A stretch of 64,000 bases of DNA from positions 1 through 64,000 of the forward strand of contig JAYUSQ010000319.1 in NCBI GenBank assembly GCA_043755595.1. The letters run 5' to 3'. Shown here in pieces: positions 26,742 to 34,963 of the stretch (position 1 is the stretch's first letter; each line of letters starts with the position of its first letter). The stretch is from VFZP01 sp043755595. GTDB taxonomy: Bacteria > Acidobacteriota > Terriglobia > Bryobacterales > Bryobacteraceae. Position numbers and translations under genes: made by a program. A model generated the notes under the pieces. The model worked only from the letters and a program-made list of their open reading frames with translations, did not search any database and was not told the DNA's origin.

Positions 26742-27335
26742 CTATCGCTTCGTGCCCGGAGGCGGCAGGTGCAGCCCTTCGCAAATACTCTGATAGACCT
26801 CGGCCAGCCCGCAATTGGCATCCACGGTCAGCAGCATATGCTTGCGTTGAAACAACTCAAGCAATGGCGCGGTCTTCTCGTGGTACTCCTGCAGCCGCAC
26901 GCGCAGTGCCGTCGGGTTGTCGTCGGCCCGCTTGGTAAAACCGGAGCCTTGCCCAACCGCGGCGCGCGACATCACCCGCTGAAACACCACATCGTCGGGG
27001 ATATCCAAATAGATGGCATGATCGAGATTCCAGCCCTCAAACAGATACTCCGCTTGCGAGCGCGTGCGCGGGAATCCATCCAGCACAAACCCAAAATTCC
27101 AATCGTGCTCTTCCAGCCGCTTGGCCACCACTTCTTCTACGATCTCGTCCGGCACCAGCCGGCCCTCGTTCATGATGCGGGTGATCTTGGCGGCCAGCTT
27201 GGTATGGTGCTGCATGTTCCACCGGAAAACGTCGCCGATCGAGATATGTACGAAATCGTAGTCCTTGCACAAAAGCTGCGCCTGCGTGCCTTTACCCGCT
27301 CCTTGCGGGCCTACAATAACGATCTTGTTGTCCAT
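26742..27335 (-). CDS. adk: Adenylate kinase, short type
   Basis: A 197-residue nucleoside monophosphate kinase that interconverts ATP, AMP and ADP in the cytoplasm. P-loop VIVGPQGAGKGTQAQLL begins at residue 7; AMP-site residues appear in VHISIGDVFRWNM and GFVLDGFPRTRSQAEYL; the lid is short, without zinc cysteines, and ends in RADDNPTALRVRLQEYHEK. The ATG at 27335 fits the family start; the open frame continues upstream only through a stem-loop. Compared with usual bacterial Adk, DVFRWNMQHHTKLAAKI and the lid SRAAVGQGSGFTKRADD are diverged, so a second adk elsewhere is possible. The leader carries a terminator-like hairpin. Confidence 0.88.
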   Translation of the reverse strand: MDNKIVIVGPQGAGKGTQAQLLCKDYDFVHISIGDVFRWNMQHHTKLAAKITRIMNEGRLVPDEIVEEVVAKRLEEHDWNFGFVLDGFPRTRSQAEYLFEGWNLDHAIYLDIPDDVVFQRVMSRAAVGQGSGFTKRADDNPTALRVRLQEYHEKTAPLLELFQRKHMLLTVDANCGLAEVYQSICEGLHLPPPGTKR

Positions 27336-27340
27336 CACCC

Positions 27341-27372
27341 CAAAACAAAAGAGCAGGCCAGCAAGCCTGCTC
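27341..27372 (-). terminator. Terminator-like hairpin just before adk
   Basis: GAGCAGGC (27351-27358) and GCCTGCTC (27365-27372) form an 8-bp stem with a six-base loop. Read on the minus strand the stem is followed by TTTTGTTTTGG, the look of an intrinsic terminator. It ends only about six bases before the adk ATG and no minus-strand gene lies upstream, so it would act within the adk leader (attenuator-like) or block antisense readthrough from the divergent DUF2760 gene region. Confidence 0.5.
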
Positions 27373-27423
27373 GTTTTGCCTTTCGAACTTGCATTGTATC
27401 CTAAAGTGATAGGCAGGTAGTGT

Positions 27424-27996
27424 TTGTCGAAATTCTCTCTCGCATTTAAGAGCTTTTTTTCTCTGTTGTTTAGCGGTAAGCTTCCCGAAGATGTCCTGAT
27501 CGCGTTGAATCTCACGCGCCGCGTCGTCATGCCACAGGCGTCGAAACCGGCAGCGGCGGCTGCTCCAACTGAAGCGTCCAAAGCCGTCGAGTCGGCCAAG
27601 GCATCCGACGGAGCCGTGCAGATCCTGGCGATCCTGCAAAGGGAGGCGCGCCTGATCGACTTCCTCGAAGAAGATATCGGCCCCTACACGGATGAACAAG
27701 TGGGCGCCGCCGTCCGCGACATCCATAAAAATTCGCGCGCCGCGCTGGAACGCCATGTCACGCTTAGGCCCGTGGTCGATGGCGTCGAAGGGACCAATAC
27801 GAATCTGGCCAGCGCCGGCCTCGATGCCAAGGACACCACGCGCCTGCGCATCGTCGGCAAAGTTCCGGCTGACGGCAAAGTGGACTCGGGCTTGCTCCGC
27901 CATCGTGGCTGGCGCGTCGAAAAGATCGACCTGCCCACCACGCCGATGGGCAAGAAAGCCGCGATTCTGGCCCCGGCCGAAATCGAAGTCGAGTAG
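27424..27996 (+). CDS. DUF2760 protein, partner of Hsp70
   Basis: A 190-residue protein starting at a TTG. Residues 1-35 form a short N-terminal segment, then an Ala/Pro/Lys-rich linker (PQASKPAAAAAPTEASKA), then the conserved DUF2760 domain: GAVQILAILQREARLIDFLE, GAAVRDIHKNSRAALERHV, GWRVEKIDLPTTPMGKKAA. The gene ends nine bases before an Hsp70-family gene on the same strand. This pairing is, to my knowledge, recurrent in proteobacteria and acidobacteria, so a role as client adaptor or co-chaperone is plausible but unproven. The start is chosen as the first initiation codon in the frame after a non-coding gap. Confidence 0.85.
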   Translation: MSKFSLAFKSFFSLLFSGKLPEDVLIALNLTRRVVMPQASKPAAAAAPTEASKAVESAKASDGAVQILAILQREARLIDFLEEDIGPYTDEQVGAAVRDIHKNSRAALERHVTLRPVVDGVEGTNTNLASAGLDAKDTTRLRIVGKVPADGKVDSGLLRHRGWRVEKIDLPTTPMGKKAAILAPAEIEVE

Positions 27997-28005
27997 CTCA
28001 CCGAT

Positions 28006-30675
28006 ATGGCGAGACATTTCGTCGGCATCGATCTGGGCACCACCAACTCCGCGCTAGCATTTGCGCGCGAAGGAGAAGCCGAAGACGCGGCGTTCCCCCC
28101 GGTTCATGTGGTTGATATCCCGCAAGCGGTAGCCGAAGGGCGCGTGGAAGGGCGGCGCACGCTTCCGTCCTTCCTGTTTCTGAGCGAGCCCCCAATCGCC
28201 GGCGCACACGCGCGCGAGCAAGGCGCCTTGACGCCAACCAAGTTGATCCATTCGGCCAAGAGCTGGCTGTCGAATCCACAAGTGGACCGCACCGCGAAGA
28301 TCCTGCCGTTCGACGCGCAAGAAGGCGGCCGCGTGATGAGCCCGGTGGAAGCCTCGGCGCGCTACATCGCGACGATGCGCGAAGCCTGGGAAAAGTCCAC
28401 GGGCCTGGTGCTCGCCGAACACGACACCGTGCTGACCGTGCCCGCGTCGTTCGATGAAGAGGCGCGCGAGCTCACCGTTGAAGCCGCTAAACTGGCAGGC
28501 ATCACGCGTTTGACGCTACTTGAAGAGCCCGCCGCGGCGTTCTATTCCTGGATCGCGAACCATCTCACGCAATCGCGCAAGGATCTCTTCGACGGGCAGA
28601 TTGTGCTGGTGTGCGACGTGGGCGGCGGCACCAGCGATTTCACCCTGATCCGCGTCGGCCGCACTGGCGACAAGATTGAATTCACGCGCACAGCCGTCGG
28701 CCGGCACTTGTTGCTGGGCGGTGACAATCTCGACCTCACGCTCGCGTGGCTGGCTGAGTCTAAACTCAACGCACAGCTTTCCACGCGCCAGCGCACCGCG
28801 TTACGGCGGCAATGTTCGGCGGCGAAAGAAAAGATGCTGGCCGACGCGACGTTGGAATCGGTTCCGATCACCGTGCTGGGTGGCGGCTCGTCGCTCATCG
28901 GCGGCACGCTGCGCACTGAGATCACGCGCACCGAAGCCTTGGAATTGGCGCTCGACGGCTTCCTGCCTTTCTGCGAAGCGACGGACCGTCCGGCACACGA
29001 GGAGATGAGCCCGTTCCGCGAAGTCGGCCTGCCCTACGAAACCGACCCGGCCATCACCAAGCATCTGGCAACGTTCCTCGCCGATGCGGGCGGGGCCAAG
29101 CCCGATGCGATTCTCTTCAACGGCGGCTTCTTCATTCCCGATTTGCTGCGCGATCGCGTGGCGGACGTGCTGGAGAAATGGCATGGCAAACGCCCTCAGG
29201 TGTTTGAGAATCGCGATCTCGATCTCGCCGTGGCCGTCGGCGCCGCCTACTACAGCTATGTGCGTTCAACGGGCGCGGGCTTGGTCGTGCAAGGCGGCTT
29301 GCCGCGATCGTACTACGTCGAGCTCGACGCCAAGGGCGACAAGATTCGCGCCGTCACGGTGATGCCGCGCGGGACTGAAGAGGGCTCGCAATTGGAGCTC
29401 GATCTCGATGGGCTCCAACTGGTAGCCAATAGGCCTGTCGCTTTCAAGCTGTATTCGTCGCTCACGCGCATGGACGACGCGCTCGGCTCCATCGTGGAAT
29501 TCGACAAGACCGACGTGGCCGAAGCGCGGCTTCATCAACATGCGCCGCTCCAAGCGGTCATCCGCTTCGGTAAGGCGGGCGCTGAGCGCAGCGTGCCCGT
29601 GAAGTTGATTTCGAAGCTCACCGAAGTGGGCACGCTCGAACTTTGGGCGGACTCGAAGGTGAGCGAGAATCGTTGGCGTCTGCAATTTGAACTGCGCAAA
29701 CAGGCCGCCGCGGAATCGGCAGGGCGTCCCGCAGCGGTGTTAAGCGAGGATGCCGTCAACGCAGCCGTAGCCCTGATTCGCGATACTTTCGAGCGCTTCA
29801 CGTTGGAACCCGAACAACTGCCGGCGCGGCTTGAACAGACTCTTGGACTCGGACGCGCGTCGTGGCCGCTCGGCGCGATCCGCAAATTTGCCGACCTCTT
29901 TCTCGAACTCGCCGCCAGTCGCAAACGCTCCGCCGCGTACGAACTGCGTTGGCTCAATCTCGCAGGCTTGTGCCTGCGCCCTGGCTTCGGTTACCCCGGA
30001 GACGACTATCGCATTGAGCAGGCGCGCCGCATCTTTGCCAGCGGCCTCACCTTCGCCAATGCCGTACAGAACGAAAGCGAATGGTGGATTTTCTGGGGCC
30101 GAGTCGCGGGCGGACTCACGCGGAATCAACAGACCGATATCTACCAGCGTGTGTCCGGTACTCTCTTGCCCAAACGCGGCGAGAAGGTGCGCACCAACAC
30201 GAGCCTGCAGCGCGAAATGTGGCGCTGTGCCTCCAGCCTGGAGTTGCTGCCCGCCGGCACACGGAACGATCTCGGCGAAGCGCTGGTGAAACGCGTTGTG
30301 TCGGGCGAAGGACGCGAGTCCGAATTGTGGTGCCTGGCGCGATTGGGCGCTCGTGAGTTATTCTACGGGCCAACGAATCAGGTGCTGTCAGCCGGCACGG
30401 TTTCGCGCTGGGTCGAATCTCTCGGCAAAACGCCAATCGCGGCCGAAGCGCTGGCGTCGATGGCGCGCCGGACAGGAGATGGGTATCGCGATCTTCCGCC
30501 GGCAGCCGTGGCCGTGGCGCGCCGCGTGATCGACCAGCATAAGGATGCGGCGAAGTTATCGGCTCTACTGGACGGCAAGGCGGGACGCGATGCCGAATCG
30601 CTCAGCCGGATCTTTGGCGAAGAGTTGCCCAGCGGCTTGCAGGTGATGGCGGCGGTGGGGGAACAATCGGGGTGA
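28006..30675 (+). CDS. Hsp70-family protein with long C-terminal region (DUF3731-type)
   Basis: An 889-residue DnaK relative. The actin-like ATPase half has the five expected motifs: phosphate 1 FVGIDLGTTNSALAFAREG, LTVPASFDEEARELTVEAAK, LLEEPAAAFYSWI, phosphate 2 LVCDVGGGTSDFTLIRVG, and adenosine AILFNGGFFIPDLL. An Hsp70-like beta region follows (GEGS-like ELDLDGLQLVANRPVAFKLY). Instead of a normal lid, residues about 600-889 are a helical domain seen in the Hsp70/DUF3731 group (SWPLGAIRKFADLFLELAAS, ELRWLNLAGLCLRPGFGYPG). It probably acts as an ATP-driven chaperone on a narrow set of clients together with DUF2760. The stop overlaps the thiL GTG start. Confidence 0.92.
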   Translation: MARHFVGIDLGTTNSALAFAREGEAEDAAFPPVHVVDIPQAVAEGRVEGRRTLPSFLFLSEPPIAGAHAREQGALTPTKLIHSAKSWLSNPQVDRTAKILPFDAQEGGRVMSPVEASARYIATMREAWEKSTGLVLAEHDTVLTVPASFDEEARELTVEAAKLAGITRLTLLEEPAAAFYSWIANHLTQSRKDLFDGQIVLVCDVGGGTSDFTLIRVGRTGDKIEFTRTAVGRHLLLGGDNLDLTLAWLAESKLNAQLSTRQRTALRRQCSAAKEKMLADATLESVPITVLGGGSSLIGGTLRTEITRTEALELALDGFLPFCEATDRPAHEEMSPFREVGLPYETDPAITKHLATFLADAGGAKPDAILFNGGFFIPDLLRDRVADVLEKWHGKRPQVFENRDLDLAVAVGAAYYSYVRSTGAGLVVQGGLPRSYYVELDAKGDKIRAVTVMPRGTEEGSQLELDLDGLQLVANRPVAFKLYSSLTRMDDALGSIVEFDKTDVAEARLHQHAPLQAVIRFGKAGAERSVPVKLISKLTEVGTLELWADSKVSENRWRLQFELRKQAAAESAGRPAAVLSEDAVNAAVALIRDTFERFTLEPEQLPARLEQTLGLGRASWPLGAIRKFADLFLELAASRKRSAAYELRWLNLAGLCLRPGFGYPGDDYRIEQARRIFASGLTFANAVQNESEWWIFWGRVAGGLTRNQQTDIYQRVSGTLLPKRGEKVRTNTSLQREMWRCASSLELLPAGTRNDLGEALVKRVVSGEGRESELWCLARLGARELFYGPTNQVLSAGTVSRWVESLGKTPIAAEALASMARRTGDGYRDLPPAAVAVARRVIDQHKDAAKLSALLDGKAGRDAESLSRIFGEELPSGLQVMAAVGEQSG

Positions 30676-31535
30676 CCGAGCTCGACCTCGTCCGCTGGAT
30701 CCGCGCTCGTGGCCGAGGCATCGGCGACGATTGCGCGGTTTTGCCCGGCGGGCGCGGAAACAACATGCTCGTGACTACGGACATGTTGATCGAAGATGTC
30801 CACTTCCGCCGGGCCGATCCGCCGGCGCTGGTGGGACATCGAGCGTTGGCGCGCGGTTTGAGCGACATCGCGGCCATGGGTGGCGTGCCGCGTTGGTGCC
30901 TACTGTCGCTCGCCGTTCCGGAGTGGGCTTCGGCTGCGTGGACCAAACGATTCTTCGCTGGCTTGCTCGATCTCGCCAAGTTACACAAGACTCCTCTCGT
31001 CGGCGGCGACACATCCCACGCCAGACAAGCCGTCGCCGATATTGTCGTGATCGGCGAGGCGCCACGGGGCGAAGAACTTCGCCGGAGCGGAGCGCGGCCG
31101 GGCGATGGCATCTATGTAAGTGGAGCGCTGGGCGGCGCTGGAGCCCGCAACTACGCGCCGGTGAAGATTGAACCGCGTCTCGCGCTCGGCCGGTTCTTGC
31201 GCAAGAAAAGAGCGACGGCCTGCATGGACATCACCGATGGGCTGTCGCTCGATCTGCATCGCCTCTGCGTTGAATCGGGAGTGGCGGCGGTGATCGATCA
31301 TCCCCTGCCCGTAGTTCATGGCGCGACACTCGAACAAGCGTTGCACGCTGGTGACGACTACGAACTGCTGTTCACCGCACGCGAGGAACCGCCGCGCTCC
31401 TATCGTGGCCTCGCCCTCACGCGCATCGGCTCCATCGTGAAAGGACCCGCCGGGCGCCTTGAGTTATTCGGCCGCCGCCACACACCCAAGGGCTACGATC
31501 ATTTGGGGAGCCCCAAGGAGCGCAGCCGAAAATGA
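30672..31535 (+). CDS. thiL: Thiamine-monophosphate kinase
   Basis: A 287-residue ThiL that makes thiamine diphosphate from thiamine monophosphate and ATP in the cytoplasm. The N-terminal motif GIGDDCAVL and LVTTDMLIEDVHFRRADPPA (Mg and phosphate ligands), GHRALARGLSDIAAMGGVPR, GGDTSHARQAVADIVVIG and MDITDGLSLDLHRLCVESGV are all present; the late HAGDDYELLFTA motif is complete. The start is GTG overlapping the Hsp70 stop (GTGA), and the stop overlaps the DUF2721 ATG, so all three genes are translationally coupled. No other thiamine genes are in the window. Confidence 0.95.
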   Translation: MTELDLVRWIRARGRGIGDDCAVLPGGRGNNMLVTTDMLIEDVHFRRADPPALVGHRALARGLSDIAAMGGVPRWCLLSLAVPEWASAAWTKRFFAGLLDLAKLHKTPLVGGDTSHARQAVADIVVIGEAPRGEELRRSGARPGDGIYVSGALGGAGARNYAPVKIEPRLALGRFLRKKRATACMDITDGLSLDLHRLCVESGVAAVIDHPLPVVHGATLEQALHAGDDYELLFTAREEPPRSYRGLALTRIGSIVKGPAGRLELFGRRHTPKGYDHLGSPKERSRK

Positions 31536-32032
31536 ATCCGCAAGGTCTGGGCCTCGCCGTACTCACTGGCATGATCGCGCCGGCCGTGCTGATCTCCGCC
31601 TGCGGACCTCTGCTGTTATCCACGACGATCCGCTTTGGACGCATCGTCGATCGCGCACGAGAGTTGTCCGATCGTCTGGAAAAACTGATCCACGGCAAGA
31701 GCGACGAAGAGCACGTCGAAGAGAAAATCGAGATATTTTACGAGCAGCTTAACCGCCTTTCACGCCGGGCTCACATGTTGCAGCGCGGCATGATGTCGTT
31801 GTATCTGGCGCTCGGGAGCTTCATCGCTTCGAGCGTCGCCATCGGCGTGATGGCCTTCGCCGGACTCAAGGGCGCAGACTGGGTGCCGGTCATGATCGGA
31901 ATCTTCGGCACGCTTTGCCTGCTCTATGGCAGCCTCACCCTGATTCGCGAAGCGCGTCTCGGCCTCGAATCGCTCACCATCGAGATGGACTTCATCCGCA
32001 AGATCGGCGGGCATCGGGCTAACCAGCGATAA
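31532..32032 (+). CDS. DUF2721 membrane protein
   Basis: A 166-residue inner-membrane protein with three hydrophobic segments: GMIAPAVLISACGPLLLSTT near the start, MSLYLALGSFIASSVAIGVM in the middle and VPVMIGIFGTLCLLYGSLTL near the end. Between the first two is a charged, helical stretch (RIVDRARELSDRLEKLIHGK). The beginning with PAVLIS..LLL..T.R..RIVDR.R is characteristic of DUF2721. Function is unknown. It overlaps thiL by four bases and ends nine bases before the methyltransferase. Confidence 0.85.
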   Translation: MNPQGLGLAVLTGMIAPAVLISACGPLLLSTTIRFGRIVDRARELSDRLEKLIHGKSDEEHVEEKIEIFYEQLNRLSRRAHMLQRGMMSLYLALGSFIASSVAIGVMAFAGLKGADWVPVMIGIFGTLCLLYGSLTLIREARLGLESLTIEMDFIRKIGGHRANQR

Positions 32033-32040
32033 TCACGGGG

Positions 32041-33039
32041 ATGGCTCTCCCCGATCCCGGCCCGGTGCTTGACCTCATCGAAGCGTTCCGACGCTCAAAG
32101 ACAATGTTCGCGGCGGTCTCTATGGGTGTGTTCGACCGGCTGTCGGCAGGGCCGGCCTCGGCGCAACAACTGCGAAGACCCGGAGAGGATCCCAGCGCGT
32201 TTGACCGCTTTCTCGACGCCTGCGTATCACTCGGCTTGCTGGAGAAACACGGCGGACTCTACGCCAACTCACCCGTAGCCGACGCCTATCTGCGCCGCGA
32301 CAGCCCAAACACATTGACCGGCTACATCAACTATTCCAATGACGTTCTTTGGCAAATCTGGACGCACCTTGAAGACGGTATCCGCGAAGGAACCAACCGC
32401 TGGAAGCAAGCCTTCAACCTGGACGGGCCACTGTTCTCCGCCTACTACAGCACCGAAGAGCGAAAGCGCGAGTTCCTCCTGGGCATGCATGGCCACGGGC
32501 GGATGTCGAGCCCGGGCATCGCCGCTGCTTTCGACCTGAGCCGCTTCCGGCGCGTGGTGGACCTCGGCGGAGCCACGGGCCACTTGCCGGTCGCGATCCT
32601 GGAACGCTATCCCGCCATGGAAGCGGCGGTGTTCGACCTCCCGCAGGTAATCGCATCGGCGCGCCAGTTCACACAAGGCACGAGAGTCGAGTTGATCGCC
32701 GGCGACTTCTTCACCGGCCAACTGCCGTCTGCAGACCTTTATTCGCTCGGCCTCATTCTGCACGACTGGGGCGACGAGAAGGTACGCTTACTGCTCGCTC
32801 GCATCTACGAGGCGTTGCCAAAGGGCGGCGGCCTCCTCATCGCCGAACGGCTCTTGCACGACGACTTACTAGGCCCGGTATCGACTCACATGCAGTCGCT
32901 CAACATGTTACTCGCCACCGAAGGGCGCGAACGCAGCTTCGGCCAATATTCAGAATTGTTAAGCGAAGCGGGCTTCACCGGAATGCAAAGGCAAATGACC
33001 GGATTGCCTTTAGACGCGGTGTTGGCGTTGAAAGGATGA
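32041..33039 (+). CDS. SAM-dependent O-methyltransferase (AOMT type)
   Basis: A 332-residue class I methyltransferase of the acetylserotonin/hydroxyneurosporene O-methyltransferase group. The N-terminal helical dimerisation domain starts VLDLIEAFRRSKTMFAAVSM and has a winged-helix look. The SAM site is VVDLGGATGHLPVAILERYP, followed by AVFDLPQVIASAR and the catalytic region YSLGLILHDWGDEKVRLLLA. The usual histidine base is present in LILHDW. The substrate would be a small hydroxylated molecule, not predictable here. It follows DUF2721 by nine bases and may belong to the same transcript. Confidence 0.88.
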   Translation: MALPDPGPVLDLIEAFRRSKTMFAAVSMGVFDRLSAGPASAQQLRRPGEDPSAFDRFLDACVSLGLLEKHGGLYANSPVADAYLRRDSPNTLTGYINYSNDVLWQIWTHLEDGIREGTNRWKQAFNLDGPLFSAYYSTEERKREFLLGMHGHGRMSSPGIAAAFDLSRFRRVVDLGGATGHLPVAILERYPAMEAAVFDLPQVIASARQFTQGTRVELIAGDFFTGQLPSADLYSLGLILHDWGDEKVRLLLARIYEALPKGGGLLIAERLLHDDLLGPVSTHMQSLNMLLATEGRERSFGQYSELLSEAGFTGMQRQMTGLPLDAVLALKG

Positions 33040-33102
33040 CGCCCTCTCTTTTCATCGTTCCGGTCGGCCCCAGTCCTGAGAACCGGCGCTATCATTGATC
33101 TT

Positions 33103-33516
33103 GTGGACCGAAAGGAACTCCAGAATCTTTCAAGGATTCGGCTAAGGGAGGCGAACGCTCTGCTCAAACTTGGGCTATTCGATGGCGCCTTCTATTTGGC
33201 TGGATACGCGGTTGAGTGCGGCTTGAAGGCGTGCATCGCCAAAGGAACGCGGCGAGGCGAGTTTCCAGACAAGAAAAAAGTCGAATCCAGCCATACCCAT
33301 AACTTGCTCCAATTGAGCCGAATCGCGGGCCTTGATGAAGACGTCCAGAGGCAGGTGGCGAGCGATACGGAATTTGGAGACAGTTGGACCCGTGTTCAAT
33401 CCTGGTCCGAACAAAGCCGATACCGCCGGCATCCGCCAGAGTCCGCACGCGCGATGCTGAACGCGGTCAGCAACCGCAAGCATGGAGTTTTCTCATGGTT
33501 ACAGAAACATTGGTAA
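33103..33516 (+). CDS. HEPN-domain protein
   Basis: A 137-residue all-helical protein starting at GTG (MDRKELQNLSRIRLREANAL). GAFYLAGYAVECGLKACIAK is the typical helix of HEPN proteins, many of which are RNases of toxin-antitoxin or defence systems. The common HEPN Rx4-6H catalytic motif is not clear: near the C-terminus there is RYRRHPPES, with only three residues between the first Arg and His, or two if the second Arg is used. It may be a non-nuclease HEPN. The gene overlaps the next one by 22 bases, the usual layout of a two-component module, but the partner is not the usual MNT nucleotidyltransferase. Confidence 0.85.
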   Translation: MDRKELQNLSRIRLREANALLKLGLFDGAFYLAGYAVECGLKACIAKGTRRGEFPDKKKVESSHTHNLLQLSRIAGLDEDVQRQVASDTEFGDSWTRVQSWSEQSRYRRHPPESARAMLNAVSNRKHGVFSWLQKHW

Positions 33517-33878
33517 GTATAGATATCGATCGTGGCGCGGAAATCTTAAAGATTCTCGACGCCGCGAAACTGAAGGTTTGCGTGGCCGCGTGGATGTTCT
33601 TGTCTGAGTATGAGGATTGGCGCCTGGTGGTATCGGCGCGTCTATTCGATTCGCCCGGCCCGCGCTCGGGTTACGGGTTACTCCGGCATTCTTTGACAGC
33701 GGCAGGCCTGGAGCCTCATAAAATTCCTACCATGTTGATCCTGCCAATGACCGACCCTTCTATTCGAGACCTGCGCCGAATCTTCCGTAAAGCCAAAAGT
33801 GTTGAAGGAATGCGATTGGGCGGGCAGATGATTGGCGATCGATTTCTGCAGGATGCGTACGTCTATCGGATATCTTGA
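33495..33878 (+). CDS. Uncharacterised partner of HEPN protein
   Basis: A 127-residue protein starting MVTETLVSIDIDRGAEILKI, with KVCVAAWMFLSEYEDWRLVV then ARLFDSPGPRSGYGLLRHSL and LILPMTDPSIRDLRRIFR. The look is a small alpha/beta protein; no nucleotidyltransferase GS..D motif, kinase or DNA-binding motif is seen, so it is not the MNT partner that often accompanies HEPN. I recall proteins of this general shape beside HEPN genes in other bacteria but cannot name the family. The start lies 22 bases inside the HEPN gene, which points to translational coupling. Neutraliser or effector role is a guess. Confidence 0.75.
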   Translation: MVTETLVSIDIDRGAEILKILDAAKLKVCVAAWMFLSEYEDWRLVVSARLFDSPGPRSGYGLLRHSLTAAGLEPHKIPTMLILPMTDPSIRDLRRIFRKAKSVEGMRLGGQMIGDRFLQDAYVYRIS

Positions 33879-33882
33879 GAAA

Positions 33883-34530
33883 ATGACCTTGAGACTCGCT
33901 CCAATGTTCCTAACGTTGAGCGCGATAGCCATCGCCCAACCCGTGACGCTCCAAAACCCATTGGCTTCAGCGATTTCCTACAAGGGAAAGCAGGCGACTC
34001 GGCTGACCGCCCCTGCGTCCACGATCGCCGGAGCCGACTACCTCGCCATCGCGCCTGGCATCGAATTCTCGAACGGAACCATTGAAGTCGACATCGCCGG
34101 AGAGCCAGCCCCAAGCGCCGGAGCCGCCGCTCGGGGATTTGTGGGCGTCGCTTTCCGCATCCAGCCGGACCGGTCAATCTATGACTGCTTTTACGTCCGG
34201 CCCACCAATGGCCGCGCAGAAGATCAGGAACGCCGCAATCACTCCGTCCAATACATCTCGCACCCGCAATTCACTTGGTCGAAGCTTCGCCAGGAAACAC
34301 CTTCGCGCTACGAATCCTATGCCGACATTCAGCCCGGCGAATGGATCCATTTAAAGATCGAAGTCAACGGCGACAAGGCCCGGCTCTATGTGAACGGCGG
34401 CGTTCAGCCGGTCTTGATTGTCAACGACGTGAAGTCGGGCGCATCGGCGAAAGGCGGCGTCGCGATCTGGTTCGAAGGTTCGACCATCGCGCACTTCGCA
34501 AACCTCGTGGTCAAAAGCCAGCCACGGTGA
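33883..34530 (+). CDS. Secreted lectin-like (laminin-G/DUF1080-type) protein
   Basis: A 215-residue protein with a signal peptide (MTLRLAPMFLTLSAIAIAQP). The rest is a beta-sandwich: FSNGTIEVDIAGEPAPSAGA, FVGVAFRIQPDRSIYDCFYV, RYESYADIQPGEWIHLKIEV, KARLYVNGGVQPVLIVNDVK and GGVAIWFEGSTIAHFANLVV. The VNG..P.L.V motif and the WIHLKIEV strand are typical of concanavalin-like DUF1080 or laminin-G modules that bind sugars. No catalytic residues are evident. It starts five bases after the HEPN partner gene but is unlikely to be functionally tied to it. Its end overlaps the convergent OsmC gene by 20 bases. Confidence 0.8.
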   Translation: MTLRLAPMFLTLSAIAIAQPVTLQNPLASAISYKGKQATRLTAPASTIAGADYLAIAPGIEFSNGTIEVDIAGEPAPSAGAAARGFVGVAFRIQPDRSIYDCFYVRPTNGRAEDQERRNHSVQYISHPQFTWSKLRQETPSRYESYADIQPGEWIHLKIEVNGDKARLYVNGGVQPVLIVNDVKSGASAKGGVAIWFEGSTIAHFANLVVKSQPR

Positions 34531-34945
34531 CGTTGATCGGGAATCCCTCGCGCACGCTCTGCGTCACAGTGCAATAGTCTTCGAACAAGCTTAAGCACCG
34601 TTGAGCCTTTTCGCGATCCGCCTCGGCGATAGCAGGATCCAATTCCACATCTACGCCCTTGATGCGGAGCCGGCCCTTTTCGGTGCGATCGATCCGCGTC
34701 GTGACACGGGTCTTCATCAGGCCCAGCTCAACCCGGCTCTTTCTGGCGCACATGAGCAGGCTCGCGCTCAAGCAATTGCCGATGGCGGCCGACAGCAGAC
34801 GCGCGGCGGTCGGCCCGGCATCCTTACCCAATGGCGGCGCTTCGTCGAGCGTCAAATCGGAATGTTGCGGGTTGTCGAAGCGGACGCGGAACTCGAAGTC
34901 CTCGACCTGATCGACGGTTATAGTGAATTCGGTCATGGCTCCCAT
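34511..34945 (-). CDS. OsmC-family peroxidase-like protein
   Basis: A 144-residue OsmC/Ohr-type protein that would reduce organic hydroperoxides with two cysteines. Both are visible: Cys58 in IGNCLSASLLMCARK and Cys125 in DYCTVTQSVREGFPINV, the latter being the usual C-terminal CxxT-like end. The start may be the ATG at 34945 or the third codon ATG at 34936 (MTEFTITVDQ). The C-terminal overlap with the upstream-strand lectin gene is tail to tail. Confidence 0.88.
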   Translation of the reverse strand: MGAMTEFTITVDQVEDFEFRVRFDNPQHSDLTLDEAPPLGKDAGPTAARLLSAAIGNCLSASLLMCARKSRVELGLMKTRVTTRIDRTEKGRLRIKGVDVELDPAIAEADREKAQRCLSLFEDYCTVTQSVREGFPINVTVAGF

Positions 34946-34963
34946 GGTATCGGGAGCGGGCGG

